Source: Mesorhizobium sp. B2-4-3
GTDB lineage: Bacteria > Pseudomonadota > Alphaproteobacteria > Rhizobiales > Rhizobiaceae
Length of the DNA: 64,000 nucleotides
Assembly: GCF_006442815.1 (NCBI RefSeq)
Contig: NZ_VFVL01000004.1
Coordinates: forward strand, 186,001-250,000
Direction of reading: 5' to 3'
Of this stretch, positions 45,705-55,494 are shown one piece after another. The notes beneath the pieces were generated by a model, which was given only the letters and a program-made list of their open reading frames with translations, did no database searches and was not told where the DNA came from. The position numbers and the translations under genes are program-made. Each line of letters begins with the position of its first letter. The stretch's first letter is position 1.

Positions 45705-45871
45705 CGACTAGAAATCCTTGCCTGAAATGAGCGTAGCCCTTTACCCGGACGGGCCTAAAGGCCCGGTCCATCGGCGTCAAGACACGGGGTTGGACATCGC
45801 TGGAAAACAGCGCCGATGGCGCAAGCACTCAGGGATTAGGGTGGCCGCCGGCAAGCTGGAGAGGCCGAAAA

Positions 45872-45977
45872 CTAGAGCGTTTCACCGTTTCACGGAAACG
45901 GCGAACCGCTCTATCTCTTTGTTTTGACGCAATTCCGGACGGGAAACCGCTACGCACTTTCCCTGGAATTGCTCTAG
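45872..45977. repeat. About 105-bp composite palindromic repeat of a second type
   Basis: It begins CTAGAGCG and ends TTGCTCTAG. The inner arms are GTTTCACCGTTTC/GAAACGGCGAAC and GCAATTCCGGACGGGAAACC...ACTTTCCCTGGAATTGC. Shorter or diverged versions are at 4586 and 29411. It supplies the TAG stop codon (45974-45976) of the DUF930 gene. Confidence 0.8.
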
Positions 45978-46363
45978 TCGTAGAGATTATATTTGGCCCA
46001 GTCGGATTCCGGGATTTCGTCGCCGATCTTGTAGCGGAATTGCAGCACTTCCATATGGTCCGGCGCGGTCTGGCATTTGAACTTCAGCCGGTACCATTGA
46101 CCCTTGCTGCGGAAGGCGGCGCCCGAGCTCTTGATGGCATCGGCGCTCATCTGCGGCGTGGCGAAGGCGTAGGCCACGACACGGTCGGCCTTGTAGTTGC
46201 GATCGTCGTGGCTGATCCGGTCGAGCACCTCGGCGTCACAGCGCTGCTCGAGGCGAGTTTGGGGATCGAGTTTCATCAGGCCGGCGCGCAACGCATTGTC
46301 CATCGCCTTGGCCGGCAAGACCGGCATCAGCGACGCCAGAACCATCAGGCAGAGCTTTTTCAT
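45974..46363 (-). CDS. Exported DUF930 protein
   Basis: 129 residues from the ATG at 46363 (a second in-frame ATG lies at 46381). Signal peptide LCLMVLASLMPVLPAKA is followed by the DUF930 domain with LDPQTRLEQRCDAEVLDRI, GQWYRLKFKCQ and a Cys pair. The family is restricted mainly to rhizobia and relatives and has no known function. The stop codon is provided by a palindromic repeat, so the C-terminus (AKYNLYD) may be a replaced one. Confidence 0.82.
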   Translation of the reverse strand: MKKLCLMVLASLMPVLPAKAMDNALRAGLMKLDPQTRLEQRCDAEVLDRISHDDRNYKADRVVAYAFATPQMSADAIKSSGAAFRSKGQWYRLKFKCQTAPDHMEVLQFRYKIGDEIPESDWAKYNLYD

Positions 46364-46433
46364 GGGCGCGAGAAGCAGCATATTTTGTCCGGTAAATCAA
46401 ATAAACGCTGCTTCACCAACCGTTGACATCATG

Positions 46434-46475
46434 CCGGAGGGCGTGCCGGAACGCCCGGAGGGCATGCCGGAACGC
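46434..46475. repeat. 21-bp tandem duplication
   Basis: CCGGAGGGCGTGCCGGAACGC is repeated once with one base changed. It is in the gap before the pseudogene and is not clearly part of a gene. Confidence 0.8.
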
Positions 46476-46613
46476 TTCAGTCCGTCAACCAATACGTGCC
46501 GAGAACGACTAAACGGAGAACTACGCCTACGCTATAGCCGTCTCAAACGCGAACCTTAGCTATCCCAAACCATGCCCGGAGCCGGCCCATGATCGTCCCA
46601 AATGGGCGCGGCC

Positions 46614-47055
46614 CTAAAGACACAATTCCTTCCGGATGTCTGCAACAATCTCGGCTGGCTCATTGGTTGCATCTATCGGAACTCCAAAGCGAAGGACGCC
46701 CGCGCACGACCTCGAGGGGCGCAACGAGACATAGCCGCTGCACTGGGGCGGCTGTGCTGAGAGCTTGCACGAAGCCATCGAAATAGGCGGGATTGGTGAA
46801 AGCCATCGGCACAATCACTAAGGGCGCGCGCTTATGCTTGCGCAGTGCCCCCTGGGCTATCAATCGCCGTCAGATCGCAAGATCTTGATAGTCCGGCTGC
46901 TGTCGGGCCAAGCCGAGCATCCAAGCGGGGAGCCTGCGCAGAACAAATCCAACTTTCTCAGGGTCGTAGATGACGGCTGCGGGGACACTGCGTGCCAGCA
47001 GGTTCGCTACAGTGGTCTTCCCAATCCCGAAGGAACCATTGAGCAAGACGAACAT
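46614..47055 (-). pseudogene. Broken P-loop kinase-like gene
   Basis: The minus-strand frame from 47055 starts with a good Walker A (LLNGSFGIGKTTVANLL) and continues to DLAI at 46873, where a TGA interrupts. The same frame continues (AQGALRKHKRAPLVIVPMAF) to about 46700, and the final part (GVPIDATNEPAEIVADIRKEL) lies in another frame. One nonsense codon and one frameshift in about 150 residues point to a decayed AAA_33-like kinase. Alternatives are sequencing errors. It sits upstream of the first RiPP-like precursor. Confidence 0.75.
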
Positions 47056-47321
47056 ACACGCAGCTTATCCGATGCCGCGCGACGGCGGGCGACATTATCG
47101 CGCTATAGAAGGCAATCGGCGGTGTTTGGCGGAGGGAGCCGCCGAACAGCGGCACCCAAGTCCGGCACGCGGTCGGGCATCGTTTCGCCTGGCCCCCCAA
47201 TAGGCCCGTGCTGGCCGGCAGCGTTGAGGGACGCTTGTGGCGTCGGGGCTTTGCCTCTAGACGATGCAACGCAATTCGAGATACAAGACCCGCTGGGGTT
47301 GTAGTTTGGGAAGGGGACGAT

Positions 47322-47420
47322 ATGAAAAAGACGTACGAAAAGCCAACGCTCACCAAGAAGGATCGGCTGAGCGCGGTTACGGCTATTGCTTGTCCGTCAA
47401 CGGGCTGTCCGGTCGACTAA
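47322..47420 (+). CDS. Putative RiPP precursor peptide 1
   Basis: 32 residues: MKKTYEKPTLTKKDRLSAVT, then a 12-residue tail with two cysteines and prolines. YxxPxL matches the conserved leader motif of lasso-peptide precursors, with Thr at the penultimate leader position (SAVT-A). Ribosome site AAGGGGA lies five bases before the ATG. Core-like sequence is AIACPSTGCPVD. No cyclase, protease or RRE gene is near, so it would need enzymes encoded elsewhere. A paralogue is at 48345-48431. I recall such short rhizobial ORFs being annotated as putative RiPP precursors, but cannot confirm here. Confidence 0.6.
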   Translation: MKKTYEKPTLTKKDRLSAVTAIACPSTGCPVD

Positions 47421-47439
47421 AACATTATTTCTATTGGGG

Positions 47440-47902
47440 TTATGACGGGCTTCGCCCGACCCTAAAAAGCCGAGCGAGCCGCTGTCTACAGGAAGCATTC
47501 GTTAGGAAGCATTCGTTCATCGCCTGGACAAGATCGTCGTGACTTTTCAGATCGGCGAGGACGTCGCGGATCGACTGCATGGTAACGTTGCCATCCTCAT
47601 CGCGACCGAACGGGATCTTCGTATCCATGTCGATCGCGCCTGACCGCTGACCAAGCTCCACCATTTCGCCTGAACCCGGAGGCCGACGGGCAGCCTAGTC
47701 GGCTTGCCTTCCTTCGCTCCGGCGGCGGCAGAATGCGCGCCTTGGGCACTGTCTCCGGTGTCAACTCGATAGGGGCCTTGGCAAGCTCCCGCTCGATGTC
47801 GTCGGACCTGGACGGCGCCGGCTTGGTGGGGACGCGTCCAAGGCCACTGTCGACACTGTCAAGGACCGCCGATTTCTCCGTATCCGGGAATACCCGGCAC
47901 AT
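47440..47902 (-). pseudogene. Decayed ORF, family unknown
   Basis: Two minus-strand frames join near 47650-47680: an upstream one ending PSASGFRRNGG and a downstream one MVELGQRSGAIDMDTKIPFG...MQSIRDVLADLKSHDDL. Both halves look protein-like but the gene is split by a frameshift, and its end carries a 14-bp tandem duplication (47490-47517). I do not recognise the family. Confidence 0.35.
47490..47517. repeat. 14-bp perfect tandem duplication
   Basis: AGGAAGCATTCGTT is present twice head to tail. A 14-base insertion is out of frame and may be one of the mutations that broke the surrounding ORF. Confidence 0.85.
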
Positions 47903-48045
47903 GGGAAGACGCTACCCGGTTTTCCACCCGGCCACAACGCCGATTGAAATCCAACGATATCGACGAGATTCCCTGCTGTGTCGCCGGAAATCGTTTGATT
48001 TTCAGTTGCTTAGAATATCGATGCTAAACTAAATCGATGAGCCTC

Positions 48046-48135
48046 TGGCGGAGGGAGTGGGATTCGAACCCACGGTGAACTTGCGCCCACGCCGGTTTTC
48101 AAGACCGGTGCCTTAAACCGCTCGGCCATCCCTCC
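48046..48135 (-). tRNA. tRNA-Ser (anticodon UGA)
   Basis: On the minus strand GGAGGGATGGCCGAGCGGTT begins a class II tRNA. The anticodon loop CTTGAAA gives TGA at 34-36, the long variable arm is GTGGGCGCAAGTTCAC, and TTCGAATC marks the T loop. The acceptor pairs GGAGGGA with TCCCTCC and CCA is encoded. Its 3' end faces the degenerate strip at 46.4-48.0 kb. Confidence 0.95.
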
Positions 48136-48344
48136 ATCGTGATCTTCACGAGGCGCTTCGTCCTTGCCGACCGCAAAAGCGGTACCGACACGAACGCAAG
48201 CGCCCCATGCTCTAGTGCGCCGTGCAAAGATCTGTCAATGTTCTCGGGAGCCGGGGGCAATTGCAGGAAGCCGGTCAGATGCAATTGACAATGCCGCCAA
48301 GACCCTGCCAATCTCTACCTGCTAATGTTCTAACGGGGGAATTG

Positions 48345-48431
48345 ATGAAAAAGATCTACGAGAAGCCGGTTTTGACGAAGCGTCAGAAGCTTTCGAACGT
48401 TGTGGCCACCGCATCGCCGGTACCGCAATAA
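48345..48431 (+). CDS. Putative RiPP precursor peptide 2
   Basis: 28 residues: MKKIYEKPVLTKRQKLSNVV and then a short tail ATASPVPQ. It shares the MKKxYEKPxLTK leader with precursor 1 but has no cysteines and a different tail, as expected for precursors that share a processing enzyme. ACGGGGGA precedes the ATG by four bases. A TTGACA hexamer lies at 48285-48290. No maturation genes are seen nearby. Confidence 0.58.
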   Translation: MKKIYEKPVLTKRQKLSNVVATASPVPQ

Positions 48432-48697
48432 CATACATACCGGCAACTTGATCGAATCGGCGCTGGCGCTTTGACGCCCGTGGGCGTGGTCGCTGCTGGG
48501 AAATTGGCTTTGGCTGTCATGTCGCCGTCCGATCATCGCCCAGTTCCATGCCTCGCCATAATCTAGCCCTGTTGCGGCCATAATCGATTAACATCGTGAT
48601 AAGCAATTCCTGTGCAAAAGGGATTGGGGATCAAGGTGTTGGCCTGGCGGGCGACTTCTGGCCCCGTCGGATGGCACGGTAGGGGACAATCGAAGAC

Positions 48698-49963
48698 ATG
48701 CAGATTTCGGCGCGCCCGCGTCTTCGTCGCGCTTCTGCTTTCGCCCTGTGCGCCCTTTCGGGCCTTATTTTGGCTGCCTGCGCCTCCCAGCCCGAACCGA
48801 AGGGCATGGTCTACAAGAAGGCCCGCTCCAAGGAATATTTCGCCGAATCCGAATACGGCGTGAAGGCGAGCCCGCGTGTCCAGTTCATGCGGCGCGGCGG
48901 CGGCCGCGACCAGCTCGGCAAGCCCTACCAGGTGCGCGGCAAGTGGTATTACCCGAAGGAAGATAAGAAGGGCTACGCCAAGGTCGGCCTTGCTTCCTGG
49001 TACGGCGATGCGTTCCACGGCCGCCTGACCGCCAATGGCGAAGTCTATGACATGACGCATCTGACGGCGGCGCATCCGACGATGCCGCTGCCGAGCTATG
49101 CCCGCGTCACCAATCTGGAGACCGGCAGCTCGGTCATCGTGCGCGTCAACGACCGCGGCCCCTATCACGAAGGCCGCATCATCGACGTCTCCGAACGCGC
49201 GGCGCAGATGCTCGACTATGCCAAGGTCGGCACCGCCAGGGTCAAAGTCGAATATGTCGGCCGCGCGCCGCTCGACGGCGATGACGACCGGTATCTGGTA
49301 GCCTCGTACCATCCCGGCAACAACCGGCCGGATCCTTCGGACGGCCTGCCGACCGGCGTGATGGTGGCCATGAACGGCCCGTCGCCGAGCGTGCCGGTGG
49401 CGGCGTCTCCGGCCGCCGCGCCGTTCCCGGGCGAGTTGACCAATTCCAGGCAGGCCTTTGCAGCGCAGCCGGGGCTTTCGGATCAGCCGGTCGTGCAACC
49501 GGCGGCGTTCTCGGTGCAAGGCGCCAGCGATGTCGTGTTGCCCGATTTCGGGCCAATCGTGCCGGAACGGCCGGACTTCGCCCTTCCGCCGAACTCGCCC
49601 TTCGCCATGGCTTCGCTGTCTTACGCTGATGAGCGGGTACAGCGCGCCGACGTCTTTGCCGCGCTCGATGCCGGCGGCATGTCGCCCGCCGATGTCCTGC
49701 AGTCGTGGCGGAAATCGAACCGAGAGCAACAGGCGCCCGCATCCGACTACGTCGCCGCCGGATCTTTCGACGAGGCCGCGGCGGCAAAGCGTGTGGCCAC
49801 GGCGCTCGAGCCGTTCGGCCGGACCGAGATCCAGCGCACCGAGCTCGACGGCAATGACTGGTATGCGGTCAATGTCTATCCGGACGGCCATGGCAGCATC
49901 GACGACCTGCTTCAGGCAGCCTGGTCGCATGGCGCGCCGGATGCACTGGCTGTGCGTAACTGA
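48698..49963 (+). CDS. rlpA: RlpA-family septal ring lipoprotein / lytic transglycosylase
   Basis: 421 residues. A lipoprotein signal with lipobox LAAC (Cys near residue 28) is followed by the double-psi RlpA domain: GLASWYGDAFHGRLTANGEVYDM and the catalytic-region VRVNDRGPYHEGRIIDVSERAA. A disordered Pro/Ala linker leads to a SPOR-like C-terminus (YVAAGSFDEAAAAKRVATAL). RlpA acts on denuded glycan strands at the division site. Start is ATG 48698. Confidence 0.92.
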   Translation: MQISARPRLRRASAFALCALSGLILAACASQPEPKGMVYKKARSKEYFAESEYGVKASPRVQFMRRGGGRDQLGKPYQVRGKWYYPKEDKKGYAKVGLASWYGDAFHGRLTANGEVYDMTHLTAAHPTMPLPSYARVTNLETGSSVIVRVNDRGPYHEGRIIDVSERAAQMLDYAKVGTARVKVEYVGRAPLDGDDDRYLVASYHPGNNRPDPSDGLPTGVMVAMNGPSPSVPVAASPAAAPFPGELTNSRQAFAAQPGLSDQPVVQPAAFSVQGASDVVLPDFGPIVPERPDFALPPNSPFAMASLSYADERVQRADVFAALDAGGMSPADVLQSWRKSNREQQAPASDYVAAGSFDEAAAAKRVATALEPFGRTEIQRTELDGNDWYAVNVYPDGHGSIDDLLQAAWSHGAPDALAVRN

Positions 49964-50084
49964 TCAAATTCGCGCGGCCCGTTGATCCGGCCGAAAAAAC
50001 CCTGATAGCTTGGCCGCGGGGTAGTTTTGCGCAATTCCGGGTGGCTCTACGCTTCCGGTGTTGCTCAGATTGGGTCGGCATTTC

Positions 50085-51263
50085 ATGCAATTGCGCCTTT
50101 TTCCGCCTTTCGCCAGCCTTCTGGGATTGGTGCTGGTGTTGCTTTGCTCCGCCCCGGCCAGCGCGCAGCTTTTCGAGACCAAGGCGACGCAGGCGTTCAT
50201 GATCGATGCCGACACCGGCACCGTGCTCTTCGCCAAGGACCCCGACAAGCCGATCCCGCCGGCCTCGATGGCCAAGCTGATGACGATGGAAATGGTCTTC
50301 AACGCCATCAAGTCGAAGCGGATCACGCTCGACGACACTTTCGTCGTCAGCGAAAACGCCTGGCGCACCGGTGGCGCGCCGTCCGGGACCTCGACCATGT
50401 TCGCCAAGCTCAAATCCGAGGTCCGCGTCGAGGATTTGATCCAGGGCGTCACCGTGCAGGCGGCCAATGACGGCTGTATCGTGCTGGCCGAGGGCATGGC
50501 GGGCTCGGAAGCGAATTTCGCCGCGCAGATGACCGATCGCGCCCGCCAGCTCGGCCTCTCGAAATCGACCTTCGTCAATTCGACCGGCCTGCCGGCAGAC
50601 GGCCAGCAGACGACGGTGCGGGAGCTGACGATGCTGGCGCTGCATCTGTGGCGCGACTATCCGGAGTTCTTCCACTATTACAGCCAGCCGGAGTTCACCT
50701 GGAACAAGATCTCGCAGAGGAACCGCAATCCGCTGATCGCCATGGGCATCGAGGCCGACGGCTTCGTGGCCGGCGCCAGCGAGCAGGCGGGCTTCGGCCT
50801 TGTCGGCACCGTCAGCCATAACGGCACGCGCGTGATCGTCGCCCTCAGCGGGCTGGCAAATGACCGCGAACGCTCCGAAGAGGCGCGCAAGCTGCTCGAC
50901 TGGGGCTCGCGGTCATTCCAGAAGACCGAGATATTCGCCAAGGACGAGGTGGTCGGCGAAGCGCAGGTTTTCGGCGGCGCCAAGTCCGGTCTGGCCTTGA
51001 AAGCCAAGGGGCCAGTGGACATCTTTCTGCCGATCGCCAACCGCGACAAGCTGACCGCCAGGATTGTCTACCAGGGCCCGGTGTCGGCGCCGGTCGAGGA
51101 GGGGCAACCGGTCGGGGAATTGCGCGTTTGGATAGGCGAGACGCTGAGCCAGCAGACGCCGCTCTATGCCGCAGAATCGGTGAAGGTGGGCACGCTGCCG
51201 CAGCGCGCGCTCGACGCGGCCAAGGAACTCGCTGTCGGCTGGCTGCGTCAGAAACATTTGTGA
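50085..51263 (+). CDS. Low-molecular-mass DD-carboxypeptidase homologue with degenerate active site
   Basis: 392 residues from ATG 50085; signal peptide LLGLVLVLLCSAPASAQ. The fold is that of PBP5/DacC: SMAKLMT (SxxK) near residue 57 is intact. The SxN motif reads QAANDG (Ala for Ser), and the KTG box reads DGFVAGAS, with Val and Ala at the Lys and Thr positions by alignment to DGLKTGHT of PBP5. A PBP5-C-like beta domain follows. With two of three motifs altered, normal D-Ala hydrolysis is doubtful; it could be a regulatory or scaffold paralogue. It is followed by tmk after 72 bases. Confidence 0.85.
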   Translation: MQLRLFPPFASLLGLVLVLLCSAPASAQLFETKATQAFMIDADTGTVLFAKDPDKPIPPASMAKLMTMEMVFNAIKSKRITLDDTFVVSENAWRTGGAPSGTSTMFAKLKSEVRVEDLIQGVTVQAANDGCIVLAEGMAGSEANFAAQMTDRARQLGLSKSTFVNSTGLPADGQQTTVRELTMLALHLWRDYPEFFHYYSQPEFTWNKISQRNRNPLIAMGIEADGFVAGASEQAGFGLVGTVSHNGTRVIVALSGLANDRERSEEARKLLDWGSRSFQKTEIFAKDEVVGEAQVFGGAKSGLALKAKGPVDIFLPIANRDKLTARIVYQGPVSAPVEEGQPVGELRVWIGETLSQQTPLYAAESVKVGTLPQRALDAAKELAVGWLRQKHL

Positions 51264-51335
51264 TCGGGCAAGTTCGTGGACCTTTTGTCGGACGGGAGCT
51301 ATGACAGCGGCCAGCATGGGCAAAGGCAGTCTCGA

Positions 51336-52010
51336 TTGGCGAGCGGATTTTTCATCACCTTCGAGGGCGGCGAAGGAGCAGGCAAGTCGACGCAGATCGA
51401 GCGGCTGGCGCGGCGCATGCGCGCCAAGAAATACGAGGTGCTGGTCAGCCGCGAACCGGGCGGATCGCCCGGCGCCGAGGCCGTAAGGCATGTGCTCCTG
51501 TCCGGGGCGGCCGAGCCGTTCGGCCCGAAGATGGAGGCGATCCTGTTCGCCGCCGCGCGCTCCGACCATGTCGAGCAGGTCATCCGGCCGGCGGTCGAGC
51601 GCGGCTCGATCGTGCTGTGCGACCGTTTCATCGATTCCTCGCGCGTCTACCAAGGGGTCACCGGCGGCCTCGATGCCGATTTCATGAAGGCGCTGGAGGC
51701 AGTGGCCATCAACGGCATGATGCCGGACATGACGCTGATCTTCGACATCGATCCCGCTGAAGGCCTGAAGCGGGCCGCCGCGCGGCGCGGCGCCGGTGAC
51801 GCCGCCGACCGCTTCGAGAAGGAGACCTTGGCCATCCACCGGCGACGGCGCGAGGCTTTCCTTGCCATCGCTGAGGCGGAGCCGGAGCGCTGCATCGTCG
51901 TCGACGCTTCCGCCGATCCCGATACGGTGGAAAATGTCGTCACCGCCGCCGTCTTCGCGGCGCTGGAAGACCGGATGCCGGCGCAAAGGATTGAGACGGC
52001 GCCGGCATGA
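51336..52010 (+). CDS. tmk: Thymidylate kinase
   Basis: 224 residues if translation starts at TTG 51336, which gives the usual family start just before [17 protein letters not shown] (P-loop). A GTG at 51276 would add 20 unconserved residues. [14 protein letters not shown] and [15 protein letters not shown] (DRF motif) and a LID region [12 protein letters not shown] are present. It makes dTDP from dTMP. The stop overlaps the start of holB (ATGA), as in many rhizobia. Confidence 0.93.
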   Translation: MASGFFITFEGGEGAGKSTQIERLARRMRAKKYEVLVSREPGGSPGAEAVRHVLLSGAAEPFGPKMEAILFAAARSDHVEQVIRPAVERGSIVLCDRFIDSSRVYQGVTGGLDADFMKALEAVAINGMMPDMTLIFDIDPAEGLKRAAARRGAGDAADRFEKETLAIHRRRREAFLAIAEAEPERCIVVDASADPDTVENVVTAAVFAALEDRMPAQRIETAPA

Positions 52011-53062
52011 TCTTCGAACGCATCGCCCCCGAACAGCACGACACACTGGACGGCGTGCCCGAGCCGGCTGAAACGCCGCGGCTGATCGGCCACGCGACGG
52101 CGGCAGGGATGCTTGCGAGCGCCTACCGCGCCGGCAAGCTGCCGCATGCGCTGATTTTTGCCGGGCCGCAAGGTATCGGCAAGGCGACGCTGGCGTTCCA
52201 CATGGCGCACCATCTTCTGAGATATCCGGATTTCAAGACGGCACCCGAAACGCTCGCCGTTCCCGACCCGGCTTCCTCGCTGTTTCGCCAGATCGCCACC
52301 GGCGCGCATCCTTCGGTGCTGCATCTCACCCGTCCGGCCAATGACAAGACCAAGAGCTTCAAGACGGTGCTCACCGTCGACGAGATCCGCAAGGTCAGCC
52401 GTTTCCTGTCGATGACCTCGCATGACGGCAGCTACCGCGTCGTCATCGTCGATCCGGCCGACGACATGAACACCAACGCCGCCAATGCCTTGCTCAAGAA
52501 TCTCGAAGAGCCGCCAGCGCGCACCCTGTTCATTCTGGTGGTGCACGCACCGGGCAGCCTGTTGCCGACGATCCGCTCGCGCTGCCAGATGGTGCGGCTC
52601 GCGCCTCTGGCCGCCGACGAGCTGATGGCGGTGCTGGACAATGTCGAGCCGCCGCCGCCGGACGATCCGGCCGCGCGCGCCGCGCTTGCCGAGCGGGCAG
52701 GGGGCAGCGCCCGCAACGCGATCCTGCTCACCCAATATGGCGGGCTGGAGATCGCCGGCGCGCTCGACACGCTGGTGGCGGCAAGGAAGCCCGACATTGC
52801 CGGCGCCCACCGCCTTGCCGAGGCCGTGGCGGGACGCGATCAGGCGATCCAGTTCGACATCTTCAACCGCCGCGCGCTCGACCTGCTTTCGGCCGCCGCC
52901 AGCGAAGCAGCGCTGGCCGGCGACCTCGCCAGGGCCAAATCGCTGTCCGAGGCTTGGCACGAAGCGCTGAACACGATATCTGAGGCCGAGACCTACAACC
53001 TCGACAAGAAGCAGCACGCCCTGACCATGATCGACCGCCTGAATTCTGCGATGCGAATGTGA
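52007..53062 (+). CDS. holB: DNA polymerase III subunit delta'
   Basis: 351 residues starting in the tmk stop. AAA+ fold: P-loop-like [17 protein letters not shown], sensor-region [22 protein letters not shown] and [12 protein letters not shown] (arginine-finger Arg). The zinc-finger cysteines of other clamp-loader ATPases are missing, normal for delta'. It is part of the clamp loader. The 90-base gap to metG holds no terminator. Confidence 0.93.
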   Translation: MIFERIAPEQHDTLDGVPEPAETPRLIGHATAAGMLASAYRAGKLPHALIFAGPQGIGKATLAFHMAHHLLRYPDFKTAPETLAVPDPASSLFRQIATGAHPSVLHLTRPANDKTKSFKTVLTVDEIRKVSRFLSMTSHDGSYRVVIVDPADDMNTNAANALLKNLEEPPARTLFILVVHAPGSLLPTIRSRCQMVRLAPLAADELMAVLDNVEPPPPDDPAARAALAERAGGSARNAILLTQYGGLEIAGALDTLVAARKPDIAGAHRLAEAVAGRDQAIQFDIFNRRALDLLSAAASEAALAGDLARAKSLSEAWHEALNTISEAETYNLDKKQHALTMIDRLNSAMRM

Positions 53063-53152
53063 ATGCGCCCTTGTCCTCGGGATGGCAATCGCCGTCTCGA
53101 TGAGATATCCACCGCGACACTTCCCATTCAGACATTCATGGCGATTTCATCC

Positions 53153-54697
53153 ATGGCACGCGAAAAATTCTATCTGACCACCCCGATCTTTTATCCGAAT
53201 GGCAAGCCGCATATCGGCCATGCCTATACGGTCATTGCCAGCGACGCACTGGCCCGCTTCCAGCGGCTGGACGGCAAGGACGTGTTCTTTCTCACGGGCA
53301 CTGACGAGCATGGTCTCAAGATGCAGCAGACGGCCGAGAAGGAAGGCATCGCGCCCTTAGAGCTTGCCGACCGCAATTCAGCGATCTTCCGCTCGATGAC
53401 CGAGACCCTCGGCGCTTCAAATGACGAATTCATCCGCACGACCGAACCACGCCATTACGCATCCTGCCAGGCGATCTGGAAGGCGATGGCCGCGAATGGC
53501 GACATCTACCTGGACCGCTACAGCGGCTGGTATTCGGTGCGGCAGGAGGCCTATTTCGACGAGAGCGAAACCACGCTCGGCGAGGATGGCGTGCGCCGCG
53601 AACCGCTTGGGTCGCCAGTCGAATGGAACGAGGAGGAAAGCTATTTCTTCCGGCTGTCCGCCTATCAGGACAAGTTGCTGGCGCTGTATGAAAGCCAGCC
53701 GGATTTCGTCGGTCCGGCGGAACGCCGCAACGAGGTGCTCAGCTTCGTCAAGTCCGGCCTGAAGGATCTGTCGATCTCACGAACCACCTTCAAGTGGGGC
53801 GTTCCGGTGCCCGGCGACGACAAGCATGTGATGTATGTTTGGGTCGATGCATTGACCAACTACATCACCGCCGCCGGCTATCCCGATACCAAGTCCCAGA
53901 AATGGAGCTTTTGGCAGGCCACGCATATCATCGGCAAGGATATCGTGCGCTTCCATGCCGTTTACTGGCCGGCTTTCCTGATGTCGGCCGGGATCGAGCT
54001 GCCGAAACGGGTCTTTGCCCACGGCTTCCTGTTCAACCGCGGCGAGAAGATGTCGAAGTCGGTCGGCAATGTCGTCGACCCGTTCGCCATGGTCGAGCAT
54101 TACGGTCTCGACCGCGTGCGCTACTTCTTCCTGCGCGAGGTGCCGTTCGGCCAGGACGGCAGTTACAGCCATGAAGCGATCGTCAACCGCACCAATGCCG
54201 ATCTCGCCAACGGCCTCGGCAATCTGGCGCAGCGCTCCCTGTCGATGATCGCCAAGAACTGTGGCGGCAAGGTGCCGTCGCGCGGCGACCTTGCCGAGGC
54301 CGACACGGCGATCCTCGACCAGGCGATCGAAGCGTTGGCCGTCGCGCGCAGGGCAATGGCGGAGCAGGGCATCCACCTGGCGCTGGCGGCGATCTTCGGC
54401 GTTGTTGCCGAAGCCGATCGCTATTTCGCTTCGCAGGAGCCCTGGGCGCTCAAGAAGACCGACCCGGAGCGCATGGAAACAGTCTTGTGGACAACGGCCG
54501 AACTGGTGCGGCGTGTGGCGCTGCTTTGCCAGCCTTTCGTTCCCGGATCGGCCGCGAAACTGCTCGACCTGTTGGCCGTGCCCGCGGACAAACGCGCTTT
54601 CGAGCACGTCCACGCCGACCACGCGCTGGTGCCCGGCGCGGCATTGCCGGCGCCAGTGGGTGTGTTTCCGCGCTACGAGCAAGACGGCAATAGCTGA
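53153..54697 (+). CDS. metG: Methionyl-tRNA synthetase
   Basis: 514 residues from ATG 53153 (another in-frame ATG at 53138). The HIGH box is [12 protein letters not shown] and the KMSKS loop is [11 protein letters not shown]. This is the short MetRS without the C-terminal tRNA-binding appendage and without the four zinc cysteines, a form common in Alphaproteobacteria. [23 protein letters not shown] marks the anticodon-binding helices. The stop overlaps the next gene by one base. Confidence 0.95.
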   Translation: MAREKFYLTTPIFYPNGKPHIGHAYTVIASDALARFQRLDGKDVFFLTGTDEHGLKMQQTAEKEGIAPLELADRNSAIFRSMTETLGASNDEFIRTTEPRHYASCQAIWKAMAANGDIYLDRYSGWYSVRQEAYFDESETTLGEDGVRREPLGSPVEWNEEESYFFRLSAYQDKLLALYESQPDFVGPAERRNEVLSFVKSGLKDLSISRTTFKWGVPVPGDDKHVMYVWVDALTNYITAAGYPDTKSQKWSFWQATHIIGKDIVRFHAVYWPAFLMSAGIELPKRVFAHGFLFNRGEKMSKSVGNVVDPFAMVEHYGLDRVRYFFLREVPFGQDGSYSHEAIVNRTNADLANGLGNLAQRSLSMIAKNCGGKVPSRGDLAEADTAILDQAIEALAVARRAMAEQGIHLALAAIFGVVAEADRYFASQEPWALKKTDPERMETVLWTTAELVRRVALLCQPFVPGSAAKLLDLLAVPADKRAFEHVHADHALVPGAALPAPVGVFPRYEQDGNS

Positions 54698-55491
54698 TGC
54701 TGGTCGACAGCCATTGCCATCTCGACTTTCCGGACTTCGCCGAGGAGCGGGCGGCTATCGTCGCCCGCGCCCTCGCCGCCGGAATCGGTCGCATGGTGAC
54801 GATCTCGACGCGCGTGAAGCGCTTTCAGCAAACCCTTGAAATCGCTGAAACTTTCAATGAGGTCTATTGCTCGGTCGGCACCCATCCGCACAATGCCGCG
54901 GAAGAGCTGGACGTCACCGCCGACGAGCTGGTGCGGCTTTCCGGCCATCCCAAGGTGGTGGCGATCGGCGAAGCCGGGTTGGACTACTATTATGACAAGG
55001 CGCCGCGCGATGCCCAGGCGCAAGGTTTTCGCACCCATATCGCCGCCGCGCGGCGGACCGGCTTGCCGCTGGTCATCCATGCACGCGATGCCGACGACGA
55101 CATGGCGTCGATCCTCGAGGACGAAACAGGGAAGGGCGCCTTCCCCTTCATCCTGCACTGTTTTTCGTCCGGACGCAGGCTGGCCGAAGTCGGCGTGGCG
55201 CTGGGCGGCTATGTCTCTTTTTCCGGCATCCTGACCTTCAAGAACTCGACCGAACTGCGCGCCATCGCCGCCGACGTCCCACGCGACCGGCTGCTGGTCG
55301 AAACCGACGCACCCTACCTTGCGCCGGTGCCGCATCGCGGAAAACGCAACGAACCGGCCTATGTGGCGAACACGGCAAAAGTGCTTGCCGAGACCATCGG
55401 CGTCAGCGAGGCCGAGATCGCCGATATCACCACCGGAAACTTCTTCCGGCTGTTCGCCAAGATGCCGCGTCCGGACATGGCGGCGGGCTGA
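54697..55491 (+). CDS. TatD-family metal-dependent deoxyribonuclease
   Basis: 264 residues. The metal ligands of the amidohydrolase-like barrel are visible in DSHCHLDFP, GEAGLDYYY, VIHARDAD, HCFSSGR and ETDAPYLAP. TatD/YcfH proteins cleave DNA 3'-5'. The ATG uses the last base of the metG stop. The MBL gene starts 3 bases after its own stop. Confidence 0.92.
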   Translation: MLVDSHCHLDFPDFAEERAAIVARALAAGIGRMVTISTRVKRFQQTLEIAETFNEVYCSVGTHPHNAAEELDVTADELVRLSGHPKVVAIGEAGLDYYYDKAPRDAQAQGFRTHIAAARRTGLPLVIHARDADDDMASILEDETGKGAFPFILHCFSSGRRLAEVGVALGGYVSFSGILTFKNSTELRAIAADVPRDRLLVETDAPYLAPVPHRGKRNEPAYVANTAKVLAETIGVSEAEIADITTGNFFRLFAKMPRPDMAAG

Positions 55492-55494
55492 GGC

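Noticed and set aside
46431..46559. Short plus-strand frame reading MPEGVPERPEGMPERF
   Set aside because: Product of a 21-bp DNA duplication; no ribosome site and no clear gene.
46958..47356. 132-codon minus-strand frame
   Set aside because: Overlaps the start of the P-loop pseudogene in another frame and has no protein-like pattern.
50029..50070. GCAATTCCGGGTGG...TTGCTC, possible palindromic repeat
   Set aside because: Too diverged from the other copies to annotate with confidence.
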